DNA from: Caballeronia humi
GTDB taxonomy: Bacteria; Pseudomonadota; Gammaproteobacteria; Burkholderiales; Burkholderiaceae
Length of the DNA stretch: 49,418 bases
Assembly (NCBI RefSeq): GCF_001544475.1
Contig: NZ_FCNW02000047.1
Location: forward strand, 1 to 49,418
Direction: 5' to 3'
Shown piece after piece: positions 25,495 through 34,296 of this stretch; position 1 is the stretch's first letter, and every line of letters begins with the position of its first letter. The notes under the pieces are model-generated. The model was not told where the DNA came from, did not search any database, and saw only the letters and a program-made list of their open reading frames with translations. Position numbers and translations under genes: made by a program.

Positions 25495-25531
25495 GTTTAC
25501 AAAAATCGATATTATATTCGCTTTTGTAAAC
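25495..25531. promoter_or_regulatory. Operator-like inverted repeat over the XRE/PIN promoter
   Basis: GTTTACAAAA (25495-25504) and TTTTGTAAAC (25522-25531) are perfect 10-bp arms with a 17-bp AT-rich spacer that contains TATAAT on the minus strand (25516-25511). It lies 19 bp from the XRE start codon. A good -35 box is not seen. Expected to bind the XRE protein and repress its own operon. Confidence 0.72.
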
Positions 25532-25549
25532 AACGTCGGCAGCGGCCAT

Positions 25550-28500
25550 TTATTCCGCCACGATCCCGTCCCGCGCTACAGCCCGCTCCCTGTTGGCGTT
25601 TCGCCAAGGATCGCACCGGCTCACGAACGCCTCGAACGCTTCGATCGCTACCGGCCTGCAGAAGTAATACCCTTGATACGCGTGACATCCCGCCCCGGCA
25701 AGAAAGTCCCGCTGCGCCTCGGTCTCCACGCCTTCCGCGATGACTCCCAACCCCAGGCTCTGCGCCAGCGCGACAATGGTTCTGGCGATCGTCGCATCGT
25801 TCGGATCGACGAGCACGTCGCGCACGAACGACTGATCGATCTTCAACTGATCCAGCGGCAGCCGCTTCAGATAAGAAAGCGACGAGTATCCGATCCCGAA
25901 ATCATCGAGTGAGAACACCACGCCCTTGGCCTTCAACGCGTACATCTTCCGAATGATGTCCTGCACGTTGTCGACGAGTACGCTCTCCGTCAGTTCCAGC
26001 TTCAGCCGGTTCGCCCGCGCGCCCGTGTGACCGATCACCGCCAGCACCTTGTCGACGAAATCCGGCTCGCGCAATTGCTGCGCGCTGACATTCACCGCGA
26101 TCGTCAGGTGCGCCATGTCCGGCCGCGTCGACCACAGCGTCAATTGCCTGCACGCAGTCTCCAGAACCCAGTTACCTAGAGGCAGGATCAGACCGGTCTC
26201 CTCCGCGAGCGGAATGAAGTCCGCGGGCGGCACGATGCCACGCTGCGGATGCCGCCAGCGCACGAGCGCTTCGGCGCCCGTCACGCGGCCGCCGTCGGCA
26301 ATCTGCGCCTGGTAGTGCAGCAGGAACTGCTCTTCATCGATAGCCTTGCGCAAATCCGCTTCCAGCGCCGCGCGCTCCAGCACCACGGTCTGCATCGCGG
26401 GATCGAAGAAGCAGAGCGCGTTGCGTCCGCGCTCCTTCGACTTGTACATCGCGAGGTCGGCCTGCTTGAGCAGCTCGTCGATCGACGTGCGATGGCCCTG
26501 GAATACCGTCGCGCCGATGCTCGCCGTGCTGCGGTATTCGACATCGCCGAGCTGGTACGTGTTGCCGAGCACTTCGAGAATCTTTTCGCCGATGGCCTCG
26601 GTCTGGATCGCCGCTTCCTGCCGGCTCGCATGCAAGCTGCCGAGCACCACGACGAACTCGTCGCCGCCGACGCGCGCCACCGTATCGCTGTCGCGCACGC
26701 TCGCGGCAAGCCGCTGCGCCACTTCCTGCAGCAAGCGGTCGCCCTTGTCGTGGCCGAGCGTATCGTTGAGCGTCTTGAAGTGATCGAGGTCGATGAAGAG
26801 CAGCGCGCCGCACGCGTCGCCGCGTGCGCTCGCGGTGATCGCCTGCTTTAGGCGGTCGAGCAACAGCGAGCGGTTAGGCAGGCGCGTGAGGGCATCGAAG
26901 AATGCCAGTTCCCTGATCCGCTCCTCCGCGATCTTGCGTTCGGTGATGTCGTGATGCGTGCCGACGTAGTGGCTCACGACACCGTCCTCCCCGCGCACCG
27001 CCGATACCGTGAACCACTTCGGGTAGATCTCGCCGTTCTTGCGGCGATCCCAGATCTCGCCCTGCCAGCCGCCTTCGCGATCGACCGCCTCCCACATCTC
27101 GCGGAAGAACGTTTCGTCGTGACGGCCGGAGCGCAGGAATAGCGGCGTCCTGCCGACGACTTCCTCGGGCGTGTAGCCGGTGCATTCTGTGAACGCCGAA
27201 TTGACGCGCAGGATGATGTTGCGCGAATCGGTGACCATCATCGCTTCGAGCGAGTCGAACGCGACGGCCGCGATGCGCAACTCCGCCTCGAGTTGCTTGC
27301 GCTCGGTGATGTCGCGCCCGCTCGTGCGAAAACCGGTGAACGCGCCCTTGGCATCGCGGATCGGCCCCCATGAGACGGAGAACCACACGAGCGAGCCGTC
27401 CTTGCGCACGCAGCGGAATTCGAGATCGTCGCCGCGCAGGCCGTGCATGCCCTTCAGGAACAGCGGCGCGACACGCGGCATGTCTTCCGGATGGATCAGC
27501 GTGGCGGCGAGGTCGGGCATCGCCATGCATTCGTCGACGGTGTAGCCGGTGTATTCCCTGACGGACGGGTTGATCCAGCGCGGCTTGCCGTCCGGGCCCC
27601 ACCAGACCTCCCAGTTGACCGTGCAGTCGGCGATCGCGCGGAACTTCTCTTCGTTCTCGCGCAGTTCGCGCGTCATCGAGGACGCCATGTGCAGCGCGCG
27701 CCGCCGCCCCGTCATCGTGAGCCAGGCGAGCAATGCGAGCAGCAGGCTCAGGCCCGTGCCGCTCACGGCGATCAGCAATTCGGCGTTGCGGCCGAAGCGC
27801 GCCCTGAAGTCGTCATGGGCGTGCATCGCGAGCGTCCAGTTGTGGCCGTCGACCACCAGATACTCGCTCGCGGACACCACGGATTTCATGTGCGGCAGGT
27901 GCTTTTCCGGCGATCGGTGCAAAAGCGTCGCGTCGGAGATGCCGACGCCGTCATAGATAGCAAGGCCGAGTCCGGGCAGCCGCTCACCGTACAGGCTCGC
28001 GATCACGTCGCTCATGCGAAACGACGCGTACACCCACGCGATCACGCTCGCGCGCCGCTCGGCGACGCTGTCGTGCGGCAGTCCGCGTGCGTAGACGGGC
28101 AGGTACATGACGAAGCCGGGCGGAGCGTCTGGCTCGTTGTCGACGGTCAGACGCACTTTGCCGGTGATCGCGGCCATGCCGGAATCGCGCGCCCGTTCCA
28201 TCGCGGTGCGGCGCGTGGCGTCGGCCCAGGCATCGAACCCAAGCGCTGCGCGATTGCGGCCGACGTACGGCTCCCGCTGCACAATCGGCGCATAGTCCGC
28301 GCGCGGGCCGGCCGGCTGGATGGCGTAGTCGATGAAACCGAGGCTCTGCATCGTGGCGACGTGCGCGTCGCGGCGCGCGGCAGGCACCCATTCGACGATG
28401 CCGATCGCCTGCACGCCCGCGAAGCTCGGATCGAGCACGAGGGTGCCGACGTAGTCGCGGAAGTTATAGCGTTCGATCTGATCCTTGGCGGCGAAAAGGC

Positions 28501-28699
28501 TCTGCACGCCGCGCAGCATCAGCTCGTAGGTCGCCATGCGCTGATCGACGCGGCTCACGGCGTCGCCGAGCGCGAAGTCGAACTGCGACAGCACCTCGTG
28601 GCGCGACGCTTGCCGTTCGTGATCCCAGACGGCCCACGTCACGCCAAGCGACGCGCACAGGATCATCAGCGGTAACAGGACGATGCGCGCAAAGTTCAC
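25550..28699 (-). CDS. CHASE-PAS-PAS-GGDEF-EAL c-di-GMP turnover protein
   Basis: 1049-residue membrane protein. A membrane segment near 5-25, a periplasmic CHASE sensor (about 60-260), a second membrane segment near 320-340, two PAS domains with linkers ending DITERK, GGDEF (about 610-780) and EAL (about 790-1035). GGDEF is intact (ARVGGDEF) with inhibition site RDSD. EAL keeps EALVRW, DDFGIGYSSL, KIDQSF and AEGVET, so it may both make and cleave c-di-GMP. Start GTG at 28699 overlaps the stop of the binding protein by 4 bp (GTGA), suggesting the latter supplies the signal. Confidence 0.93.
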   Translation of the reverse strand: MNFARIVLLPLMILCASLGVTWAVWDHERQASRHEVLSQFDFALGDAVSRVDQRMATYELMLRGVQSLFAAKDQIERYNFRDYVGTLVLDPSFAGVQAIGIVEWVPAARRDAHVATMQSLGFIDYAIQPAGPRADYAPIVQREPYVGRNRAALGFDAWADATRRTAMERARDSGMAAITGKVRLTVDNEPDAPPGFVMYLPVYARGLPHDSVAERRASVIAWVYASFRMSDVIASLYGERLPGLGLAIYDGVGISDATLLHRSPEKHLPHMKSVVSASEYLVVDGHNWTLAMHAHDDFRARFGRNAELLIAVSGTGLSLLLALLAWLTMTGRRRALHMASSMTRELRENEEKFRAIADCTVNWEVWWGPDGKPRWINPSVREYTGYTVDECMAMPDLAATLIHPEDMPRVAPLFLKGMHGLRGDDLEFRCVRKDGSLVWFSVSWGPIRDAKGAFTGFRTSGRDITERKQLEAELRIAAVAFDSLEAMMVTDSRNIILRVNSAFTECTGYTPEEVVGRTPLFLRSGRHDETFFREMWEAVDREGGWQGEIWDRRKNGEIYPKWFTVSAVRGEDGVVSHYVGTHHDITERKIAEERIRELAFFDALTRLPNRSLLLDRLKQAITASARGDACGALLFIDLDHFKTLNDTLGHDKGDRLLQEVAQRLAASVRDSDTVARVGGDEFVVVLGSLHASRQEAAIQTEAIGEKILEVLGNTYQLGDVEYRSTASIGATVFQGHRTSIDELLKQADLAMYKSKERGRNALCFFDPAMQTVVLERAALEADLRKAIDEEQFLLHYQAQIADGGRVTGAEALVRWRHPQRGIVPPADFIPLAEETGLILPLGNWVLETACRQLTLWSTRPDMAHLTIAVNVSAQQLREPDFVDKVLAVIGHTGARANRLKLELTESVLVDNVQDIIRKMYALKAKGVVFSLDDFGIGYSSLSYLKRLPLDQLKIDQSFVRDVLVDPNDATIARTIVALAQSLGLGVIAEGVETEAQRDFLAGAGCHAYQGYYFCRPVAIEAFEAFVSRCDPWRNANRERAVARDGIVAE

Positions 28700-29508
28700 G
28701 GCGGCGTCGGGAAATCGACCATCGAGGCGGCGAGATCGCGCCTGAAGTATTTCTCGAAGATGCGGCGCACGGTGCCGTCGGCGCGCATGTCGTTGACGAG
28801 CGCGCGCCACTTGTCCTGCTCGGCGGCCGGCAGCGCTTTCTTCGACATGATGAGGCCGTGCGGCACCGCCGGATCGTTGAACTCGATGATCGTCGTGACG
28901 TCGCGGATCTTGCGCTCGTCGAGCGCGGGGTAATCGAACGGCTCGATGATCATGCCCTGGATGCGACGCGTCATCAGCGCCTGGTAGAGCGGATCGAGGC
29001 CGCCCGCCTGGCTCGTGCGGTTGGCGGCGGCGAGTTCGTCGACGAGGCGGTTGGCGGAGTCGCTGTAGCGGAAGCTGCGGATCACGCCGAGCTGGAAACC
29101 GTCTTCGTGCTCGAAATCGGTGAGCCGCTGAATGCCGGCGTCCTTGCGCACGAGCAAATAGTATTTGTTGCTGAAGTACCAGGCGAAGGACGCGTACTGG
29201 TTGCGCTCGGCATTCGTGATGCCCGAAAGGCTGAAATCCAGCGCACCCGATTCGATCAGTTGCCAGATGCGCGCGCGCGACATCAGGCTGACGCTGATCT
29301 TGCAGCCGCTGCGGCGGATCAGTTCGTCGGCGAAATCCTTGTCGATGCCGGTGTCGGTATCGGCGGAGTAGAGCAGGCCGTGATCGTGCAGCGCGAGCGT
29401 GAGCGGGCGCGAGCAATCGGGGCGGGCGTCGTGAGCGGGACCGGCTGCGAACGCATGGCTGGCGCAGGACAGCGCCAATAGCAGACCGGCAAGACCGTGT
29501 CGGACCAC
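28696..29508 (-). CDS. Periplasmic amino-acid-type solute-binding protein
   Basis: 270 residues from a GTG at 29508 with GGAGA upstream; signal peptide LAGLLLALSCASHAFAAG. The mature protein has the SBP_bac_3 fold: LTLALHDHGLLYSADTDTGIDKDFADELIRRSG, and SLSGITNAERNQYASFAW. No ABC permease is nearby. It is coupled by a 4-bp overlap to the GGDEF-EAL protein, so it probably senses a ligand for it, as in periplasmic-binding-protein-dependent c-di-GMP receptors, rather than feeding a transporter. Confidence 0.88.
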   Translation of the reverse strand: MVRHGLAGLLLALSCASHAFAAGPAHDARPDCSRPLTLALHDHGLLYSADTDTGIDKDFADELIRRSGCKISVSLMSRARIWQLIESGALDFSLSGITNAERNQYASFAWYFSNKYYLLVRKDAGIQRLTDFEHEDGFQLGVIRSFRYSDSANRLVDELAAANRTSQAGGLDPLYQALMTRRIQGMIIEPFDYPALDERKIRDVTTIIEFNDPAVPHGLIMSKKALPAAEQDKWRALVNDMRADGTVRRIFEKYFRRDLAASMVDFPTPP

Positions 29509-29752
29509 AATATCTCCAGAATGATGAGCGAAACGGAGCGCGGGCGTTATCGCCGGCGTATTTCCGATGGCGCGGTTGATCGTGTCTGCAGTCGGGCGGC
29601 GGGACGTCGGGAGGCCGGCGCATTGACGCACGGTCGCTCTCCAAACGGACTCCCTACTCATTGACGGCAGCGTGGCGCCATTCTTGAGGTGGGGCGGAGG
29701 ATTTCGTGAATGAAATATTTATGTCGGCCGGGCGCGGCACACTTCAGAACAC

Positions 29753-30763
29753 TCAGAACATCGCGATCGGATTGACGGGCGAACTCGTCGCGCCCTTGAA
29801 GCGCCACGGCCCGACAGTCACGAAGAACTCCCAGCGCCCTTCCTGCGCGCAGTGCAGCGCGAGCGCGTCGAGGTCGGTGTTGTCGAGAATCGGCAGGCCG
29901 AGATACGGGATCGCGACCATATGCACCGGTTCGGTCCAGCGCTTGAAACCGGGCGGCGCGGGATGCACGTCGCTGTCGGAATCGCTGCTCACAACGGCGA
30001 TGCGCCGCTCGCGCAGCCACGGCAGACACGACGCGTGAAGCCCCGTGCCGAGCTTCAGCGCGTTGCGCGCGCCCGCGCCGTTGCGGATGAACAGGATGTC
30101 GCCCTCGCGCACGGTCAGCTTCTGCGCGCGCTCGGCGGCGTCGAGATCGGCCGGCCAGATCGTCGTGCCGGGCGGAAGCGGGCCGCCCTTGAGCGCCGCG
30201 ATATCGAGCAGCACGCCACGCCCGGCGATCCCCTGCGCGCCCATCACCTCGACGCCGAGCTTCGTCGCGCCTTGCGGCGTCACGGCGCTGATCGGGAAGC
30301 CGTTGTACATCCCCTGCTTGCCTTCGGGCGTGAAGAGATGGCAAAGCGCGTCGATGTGAGTGATCGCGAAACCGTGATACACCATGCCGATGTAGTCGAT
30401 GCAGCCCGATTCCTCCGGCAGTGCGTCCGTATAACTGCGCATCTCGTAGGTCTGGCGGCGCACGCCGTCGGCGGCGGCGACCGGTATCTCGCGCGCGAGC
30501 GGGATGATGTGCCCCGTGCGCACGAGCTTCACAGCGGCGAGCCGCATCGCCGGCGTGATGTAGTTGAGCGTGCCGAGCTGGTCATCCGGTCCCCAGCGGC
30601 CCCAGTTGCTGAGCGCGGCGAGATGGCGGTCGAGATCGGCATCGTCGTGGATGGCGATGTCGGGCGGCGGCGATGCCGGCGATTGCGCTGCTTCGACGGA
30701 GGGCAGCACGGCGGCGGTCGCGCCGGACAGCGCGGCGCTTAAGAATCGTCGGCGGGACGGCAT
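29753..30763 (-). CDS. Cyclase-family (kynurenine formamidase-like) exported hydrolase
   Basis: 336 residues. The start MPSRRRFLSAALSGATAAV is a twin-arginine signal, so it is exported folded. The metal-binding motif of the family is visible as HGFAITHIDALCH (His130, His136, Asp138, His142). Other blocks: NWGRWGPDDQLGTLNYI and GRGVLLDIAAL. The family hydrolyses amides and lactones; the substrate is unknown. GAGGAG precedes the ATG at 30763. Monocistronic. Confidence 0.87.
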   Translation of the reverse strand: MPSRRRFLSAALSGATAAVLPSVEAAQSPASPPPDIAIHDDADLDRHLAALSNWGRWGPDDQLGTLNYITPAMRLAAVKLVRTGHIIPLAREIPVAAADGVRRQTYEMRSYTDALPEESGCIDYIGMVYHGFAITHIDALCHLFTPEGKQGMYNGFPISAVTPQGATKLGVEVMGAQGIAGRGVLLDIAALKGGPLPPGTTIWPADLDAAERAQKLTVREGDILFIRNGAGARNALKLGTGLHASCLPWLRERRIAVVSSDSDSDVHPAPPGFKRWTEPVHMVAIPYLGLPILDNTDLDALALHCAQEGRWEFFVTVGPWRFKGATSSPVNPIAMF

Positions 30764-31282
30764 CGCGCATCTCCTCATCGATCGCTTGTCGGTGCAGGAA
30801 ACTATAGACGCTGCGGGAAAGGTCGATGCCGTTTTTAACCAGGCGCCTGCAGCCTGAACGTGTGCTTCAAAAAGCGCAGCGCCGACAACGCGCACACACG
30901 GTACGGCACACACTCGAACGCGATGAACGTATTCTGCTGATGGATAAGCAGGCCAACATCCTTTCGCCACGCGAACGGGTTCCAAAAGCCGTGCCGCGCT
31001 TCGTCATCCGCCAGGTAGCGCGCGCACGCCTAGCGCGAAAAGCCTTCATTTCATTCGCAATCCACTTTCATTCGATTGCTTGAGAGTGGCGGAACACAGC
31101 TATGCCGCAGGCTTGCCGCAATGAAGTTCGCGATCCTATATTGCGTGTGGGCCGTTTTCACGCTTCCATTCGCTATGCGATGAATCCGTCCATGCGCCTC
31201 CACTGTTTCGTCGATCGAGCGTCCGCGGCGCCCTTGCTTGCGTCTGATGATACAGACGCTTCGTTCAACGACCGGAGTCAAC
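30764..31282. other. Intergenic region without identifiable gene
   Basis: About 520 bp between divergent genes. No supportable coding region, RNA gene or strong repeat. Short near-repeats of TTTCATTCG occur near 31045-31076. Promoters for both flanking genes are expected but none is clear. Confidence 0.45.
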
Positions 31283-31915
31283 ATGACACGAAACCGGAGC
31301 CGCTATCGCAGGTCCGCATGGCTCGCCGCGCTACTGTCGGCGCTTGCGCTGTGCACCGCTTGCACCGTGCAACTCGCGCCGCCCTACGATGCGTCGCTCG
31401 TGAATGGAATTCGCGGCGTCAGCAACGACATCATGCAACTCTATGCATCGGCGGGGATGGGTGTCTCGAAGACGACCTTCGTCGAGCGCGCGGGCCAGTA
31501 CAACGCAATCATCGGACGTGCGGATGCGCTTGCGCTGCAATCGCAAAGCCGCCCCGTCGCCGATAGCGCGCTGCGCGACAAGGCCGATCAGGCAATCAAG
31601 CAGAGACTCGCGATCAGCCCGCTTCCCAAGACCGTCTCCGATGACGCACTGGCGCTCGCCGCCGGCGAATGCGCCGACGCGCGGCATGTACCGCGCACGC
31701 CGGCGCTGCCGTCGTTCGGGCCACCGCCCGCCAATACACAGCCACAGCTTCCCGCCAGCGCGCTCGCGCTCGCGCAGGTCTCGCGCGCGATCGCACTGCT
31801 GCGCGACACCGACTGCGCGCACGGATTGAACGGAGCGCAGGTCGCCGCGAACAAGGGGTACGTCACGCACTTCATGTCGGAAGCGCTCGTCTACGAGACT
31901 TTCCTGCAACAGTAA
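31283..31915 (+). CDS. Putative lipoprotein
   Basis: 210 residues. Basic start, hydrophobic segment and lipobox (LCTAC) predict a lipid-anchored envelope protein. The mature part is mostly helical (DASLVNGIRGVSNDIMQLYASAGMG) with a Pro-rich stretch near 150 and a C-terminal helix. Function not recognised. The gene at 31940 follows after 24 bp and is probably co-transcribed. CGGAG precedes the ATG. Confidence 0.72.
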   Translation: MTRNRSRYRRSAWLAALLSALALCTACTVQLAPPYDASLVNGIRGVSNDIMQLYASAGMGVSKTTFVERAGQYNAIIGRADALALQSQSRPVADSALRDKADQAIKQRLAISPLPKTVSDDALALAAGECADARHVPRTPALPSFGPPPANTQPQLPASALALAQVSRAIALLRDTDCAHGLNGAQVAANKGYVTHFMSEALVYETFLQQ

Positions 31916-31939
31916 ACCGTCGAACAACAAGGAGCCGCC

Positions 31940-32305
31940 ATGGCACTCGATCTCACCAGCGTCGCCGATGTCTTCAAGGACAGCATCTCGTCCGCGGTCA
32001 AGACGACGACTACCAAGGACCTCGCGACCTTCACGGGTTTCGCGCAGAGCCAGTTTCAATCGCTCGTGCATCAGTCCGCGCTCGTCACGGGGATGATCGA
32101 AGCGAACGTGTTCACGGCGGCGGAGCGTTCGTTCTACCTCGACGGTCTCGGACAAATGGCGCAGGGCTTCGCCGAGACGCTCGTGCAACTGATCGTGGTG
32201 GAACTGGAGAAGCTGACCAACGCGGTCGTCGATGCGATCTATGCGTCGATCAACACGGTCGCGGGCGTGGCGTTGTCGGCGCCGCGCCTGGCCGCGCCGG
32301 CATAG
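31940..32305 (+). CDS. Hypothetical helical protein
   Basis: 121 residues with AAGGAG ahead of the ATG. Nearly all predicted helix, Ala/Thr/Val-rich, with hydrophobic patches (LIVVELEKLTNAVVDAIYASI) but no clear membrane span or export signal. Second gene after the lipoprotein; they may act together at the envelope. Not recognised. Convergent with the phospholipase D gene nine bases away. Confidence 0.65.
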   Translation: MALDLTSVADVFKDSISSAVKTTTTKDLATFTGFAQSQFQSLVHQSALVTGMIEANVFTAAERSFYLDGLGQMAQGFAETLVQLIVVELEKLTNAVVDAIYASINTVAGVALSAPRLAAPA

Positions 32306-32314
32306 CGCATCGCA

Positions 32315-33868
32315 TCACAACTGCGATTCGATCGGCAGCAGCCCGAGGAACCAGATGCCGGTGCGACGCCAAGCCGATACGTCCGGCTCCTTGTCGAGCA
32401 CCGTGACCGTGCCGTTCGCCGCCGTATCGATCCACACGATGTGGCTGCCGCCGTTCGCATCGGGGCGCAGTTCGAGGCGCCACGCAACGCGATCGAGATT
32501 CGCATCGATGCCGTCGACCACTTCGCTCGCCGCCGCCTCGCTCTCGCAGTAGACGCCGATTTCCGTATTGAGTTCGACCGAGCGCGGATCGAGATTCATC
32601 GAGCCGATGAAGATGCTTTTGCGATCGAACACGTAGGTCTTCGCATGCAGCGACGCCTTCGACGAGCCGAACGTCGATTTCTTGTCCTTCGACGCGTCGG
32701 TCGCGACCGGCTTGAGCTCGTAAAGCCGCACACCCGCCTCCAGCAGATCCTTCCGATAGCGCTGATACCCCGCGTGAACTGCGGCGACATCGGTGGCCGA
32801 GAGCGAGTTGGTCAGCACCGTGACCCGCACGCCGCGCGACGTCATCCCGCGCAGCCATTCGACGCCTGCCTTCTGCGGCACGAAGTAAGGCGATACGATC
32901 AGCATCTCGCGCTCAGGCTTGAGATCGAGCGCCCGGAACTGGGACATCAGATGCCCTTCTGCATCGCCCGGCGCGCGCGTGATTTTCGCCGGGTCGTCGT
33001 AGAGCAGCGTCGCGCGGCCCCACGAGAACTGCGCATCGCGCGTATGGATCACGTCGGTCAGGCGCGCTTTCGCCTGCTGGAAGTACGGCGTCTCCATCTC
33101 GGTCGAAAGGTATGCGTCGAGCTTCGCGCGGTAGCCGGCGAGCGCCTCCGGGTCGGCGCTCTTGCCCATCAGCCGATCGACGGGATACGCCGACTCCGAG
33201 TTCCAGTATTGGTCGAAGGCCGTCGACACTTCGCGCACGACCGGGCCGTGCACGAGCACGTCAAGATCGCCGAACGCGACGGTCGTCGATGCGCCGAAGT
33301 ATTCGTCGCCGATGTTGCGGCCGCCGAGAATCGCGCCCTGGTTATCGGCGATCAGCGCCTTGTTGTGCATGCGCCGGTTGACACGGAAGAATTCGACCGC
33401 GGAGCCGAGCTTCTTGAAGCTGCGGCTCGCGACCGGGTTGAAGAGCCGGATCTCCACGTTTGGATGCGAGTCGAGCGCGAGCAGCACGCGGTCGTCGGCG
33501 TTCGTGCCGAGATCGTCGAGGAGGAGCCGCACGCGCACGCCGCGGTCCGCCGCGCGCAGCATCGCCGCCGCGAGCGTGCGGCCGGTCGCGTCGTCGTGCC
33601 AGATGTAGTACTGCATGTCGAGCGTGCGGTCTGCGCCTTCCATCAGGATGACGCGCGCGACCAGCGCGTCCATCGCGTTGGGCAGCAGATGGAAGGCGTT
33701 ATCGGCGGGATGCGTTGCTTCGCCCGGCGCGAAGGCGACGCCGAGGCGGGTGTCGGCGGTGTTCGGGAGCGCGTGCGTTTCAGTGCGTCCGGCCTGCGGC
33801 GGCAAGCTCGCGCACGCGTTGAGAAGCATGACGAGCAAAGCCGCGAAGCAACGTCGAAGCACGATCAT
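32315..33868 (-). CDS. Phospholipase D family protein, cardiolipin synthase C-like
   Basis: 517 residues. A lipobox (LLNAC, Cys19) predicts membrane anchoring. Two HKD motifs are intact: His168-Lys170-Asp175 (RMHNKALIAD) and His408-Lys410-Asp415 (SLHAKTYVFD), each followed by the IGGRN/IGSMNLDPRS-type element. The enzyme would transfer phosphatidyl groups, for example to make cardiolipin from phosphatidylglycerol or phosphatidylethanolamine, as ClsC does. It stands alone; the ClsC partner protein YmdB is not seen. Confidence 0.88.
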   Translation of the reverse strand: MIVLRRCFAALLVMLLNACASLPPQAGRTETHALPNTADTRLGVAFAPGEATHPADNAFHLLPNAMDALVARVILMEGADRTLDMQYYIWHDDATGRTLAAAMLRAADRGVRVRLLLDDLGTNADDRVLLALDSHPNVEIRLFNPVASRSFKKLGSAVEFFRVNRRMHNKALIADNQGAILGGRNIGDEYFGASTTVAFGDLDVLVHGPVVREVSTAFDQYWNSESAYPVDRLMGKSADPEALAGYRAKLDAYLSTEMETPYFQQAKARLTDVIHTRDAQFSWGRATLLYDDPAKITRAPGDAEGHLMSQFRALDLKPEREMLIVSPYFVPQKAGVEWLRGMTSRGVRVTVLTNSLSATDVAAVHAGYQRYRKDLLEAGVRLYELKPVATDASKDKKSTFGSSKASLHAKTYVFDRKSIFIGSMNLDPRSVELNTEIGVYCESEAAASEVVDGIDANLDRVAWRLELRPDANGGSHIVWIDTAANGTVTVLDKEPDVSAWRRTGIWFLGLLPIESQL

Positions 33869-33939
33869 GTCCGCTCTCCACCAGGCTGTAGTTCACGCGT
33901 TGGGGAAGTGTAGCGGCATGACCGCTTTACAGGGATGCG

Positions 33940-34227
33940 TCATGCGTCGGGATTTTTCTCCGGCAGCGGCTGGTCCGTGCCCGGCTCCGCGTGCGTGGTC
34001 GGGATCGCGTCGCCGATCGGCTTCGATACATCGATGGGCGGTTCGGCGGGCGGCTCGAAGGTCGAATCCGGGCCGGGATCGGCGTCGGCCTTTTCGGGCA
34101 GCGGCTGGTCGAGGCCCGGCTCGACCGGCGTCGGTATCGCGTCACCGATGGGCACCGAGATTTCCGTGGGCGACGCGGCCAGGTCTTCGTCAGGCGTGGC
34201 GGGTTCGTCCGAGGATGCGGTCGTCAT
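33940..34227 (-). CDS. Small acidic Pro-rich protein with internal duplication
   Basis: 95 residues, no hydrophobic segment, rich in Pro, Asp and Glu and probably disordered. A unit of about 21 residues occurs twice: PIGDAIPTPVEPGLDQPLPEK near 26-46 and PIGDAIPTTHAEPGTDQ, LPEK near 69-90. AGGAGG lies close ahead of the ATG, and the DNA of the two units is also similar, pointing to an internal duplication. Function unknown. Confidence 0.68.
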   Translation of the reverse strand: MTTASSDEPATPDEDLAASPTEISVPIGDAIPTPVEPGLDQPLPEKADADPGPDSTFEPPAEPPIDVSKPIGDAIPTTHAEPGTDQPLPEKNPDA

Positions 34228-34296
34228 GGCGGCCTCCTGCCGGCAGTGATTGACTCCTTTCGACTGCGCAAGTCCCGTTCCACACGTGCCGCGCGC

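Noticed and set aside
28700..29644. Upstream extension of the GGDEF-EAL frame
   Set aside because: The frame stays open by chance across the binding-protein gene; the GTGA overlap at 28696-28699 gives a better start.
32441..33913. Plus-strand open frame across the phospholipase D gene
   Set aside because: The minus strand has two intact HKD motifs; the plus frame is Arg/His-rich shadow.
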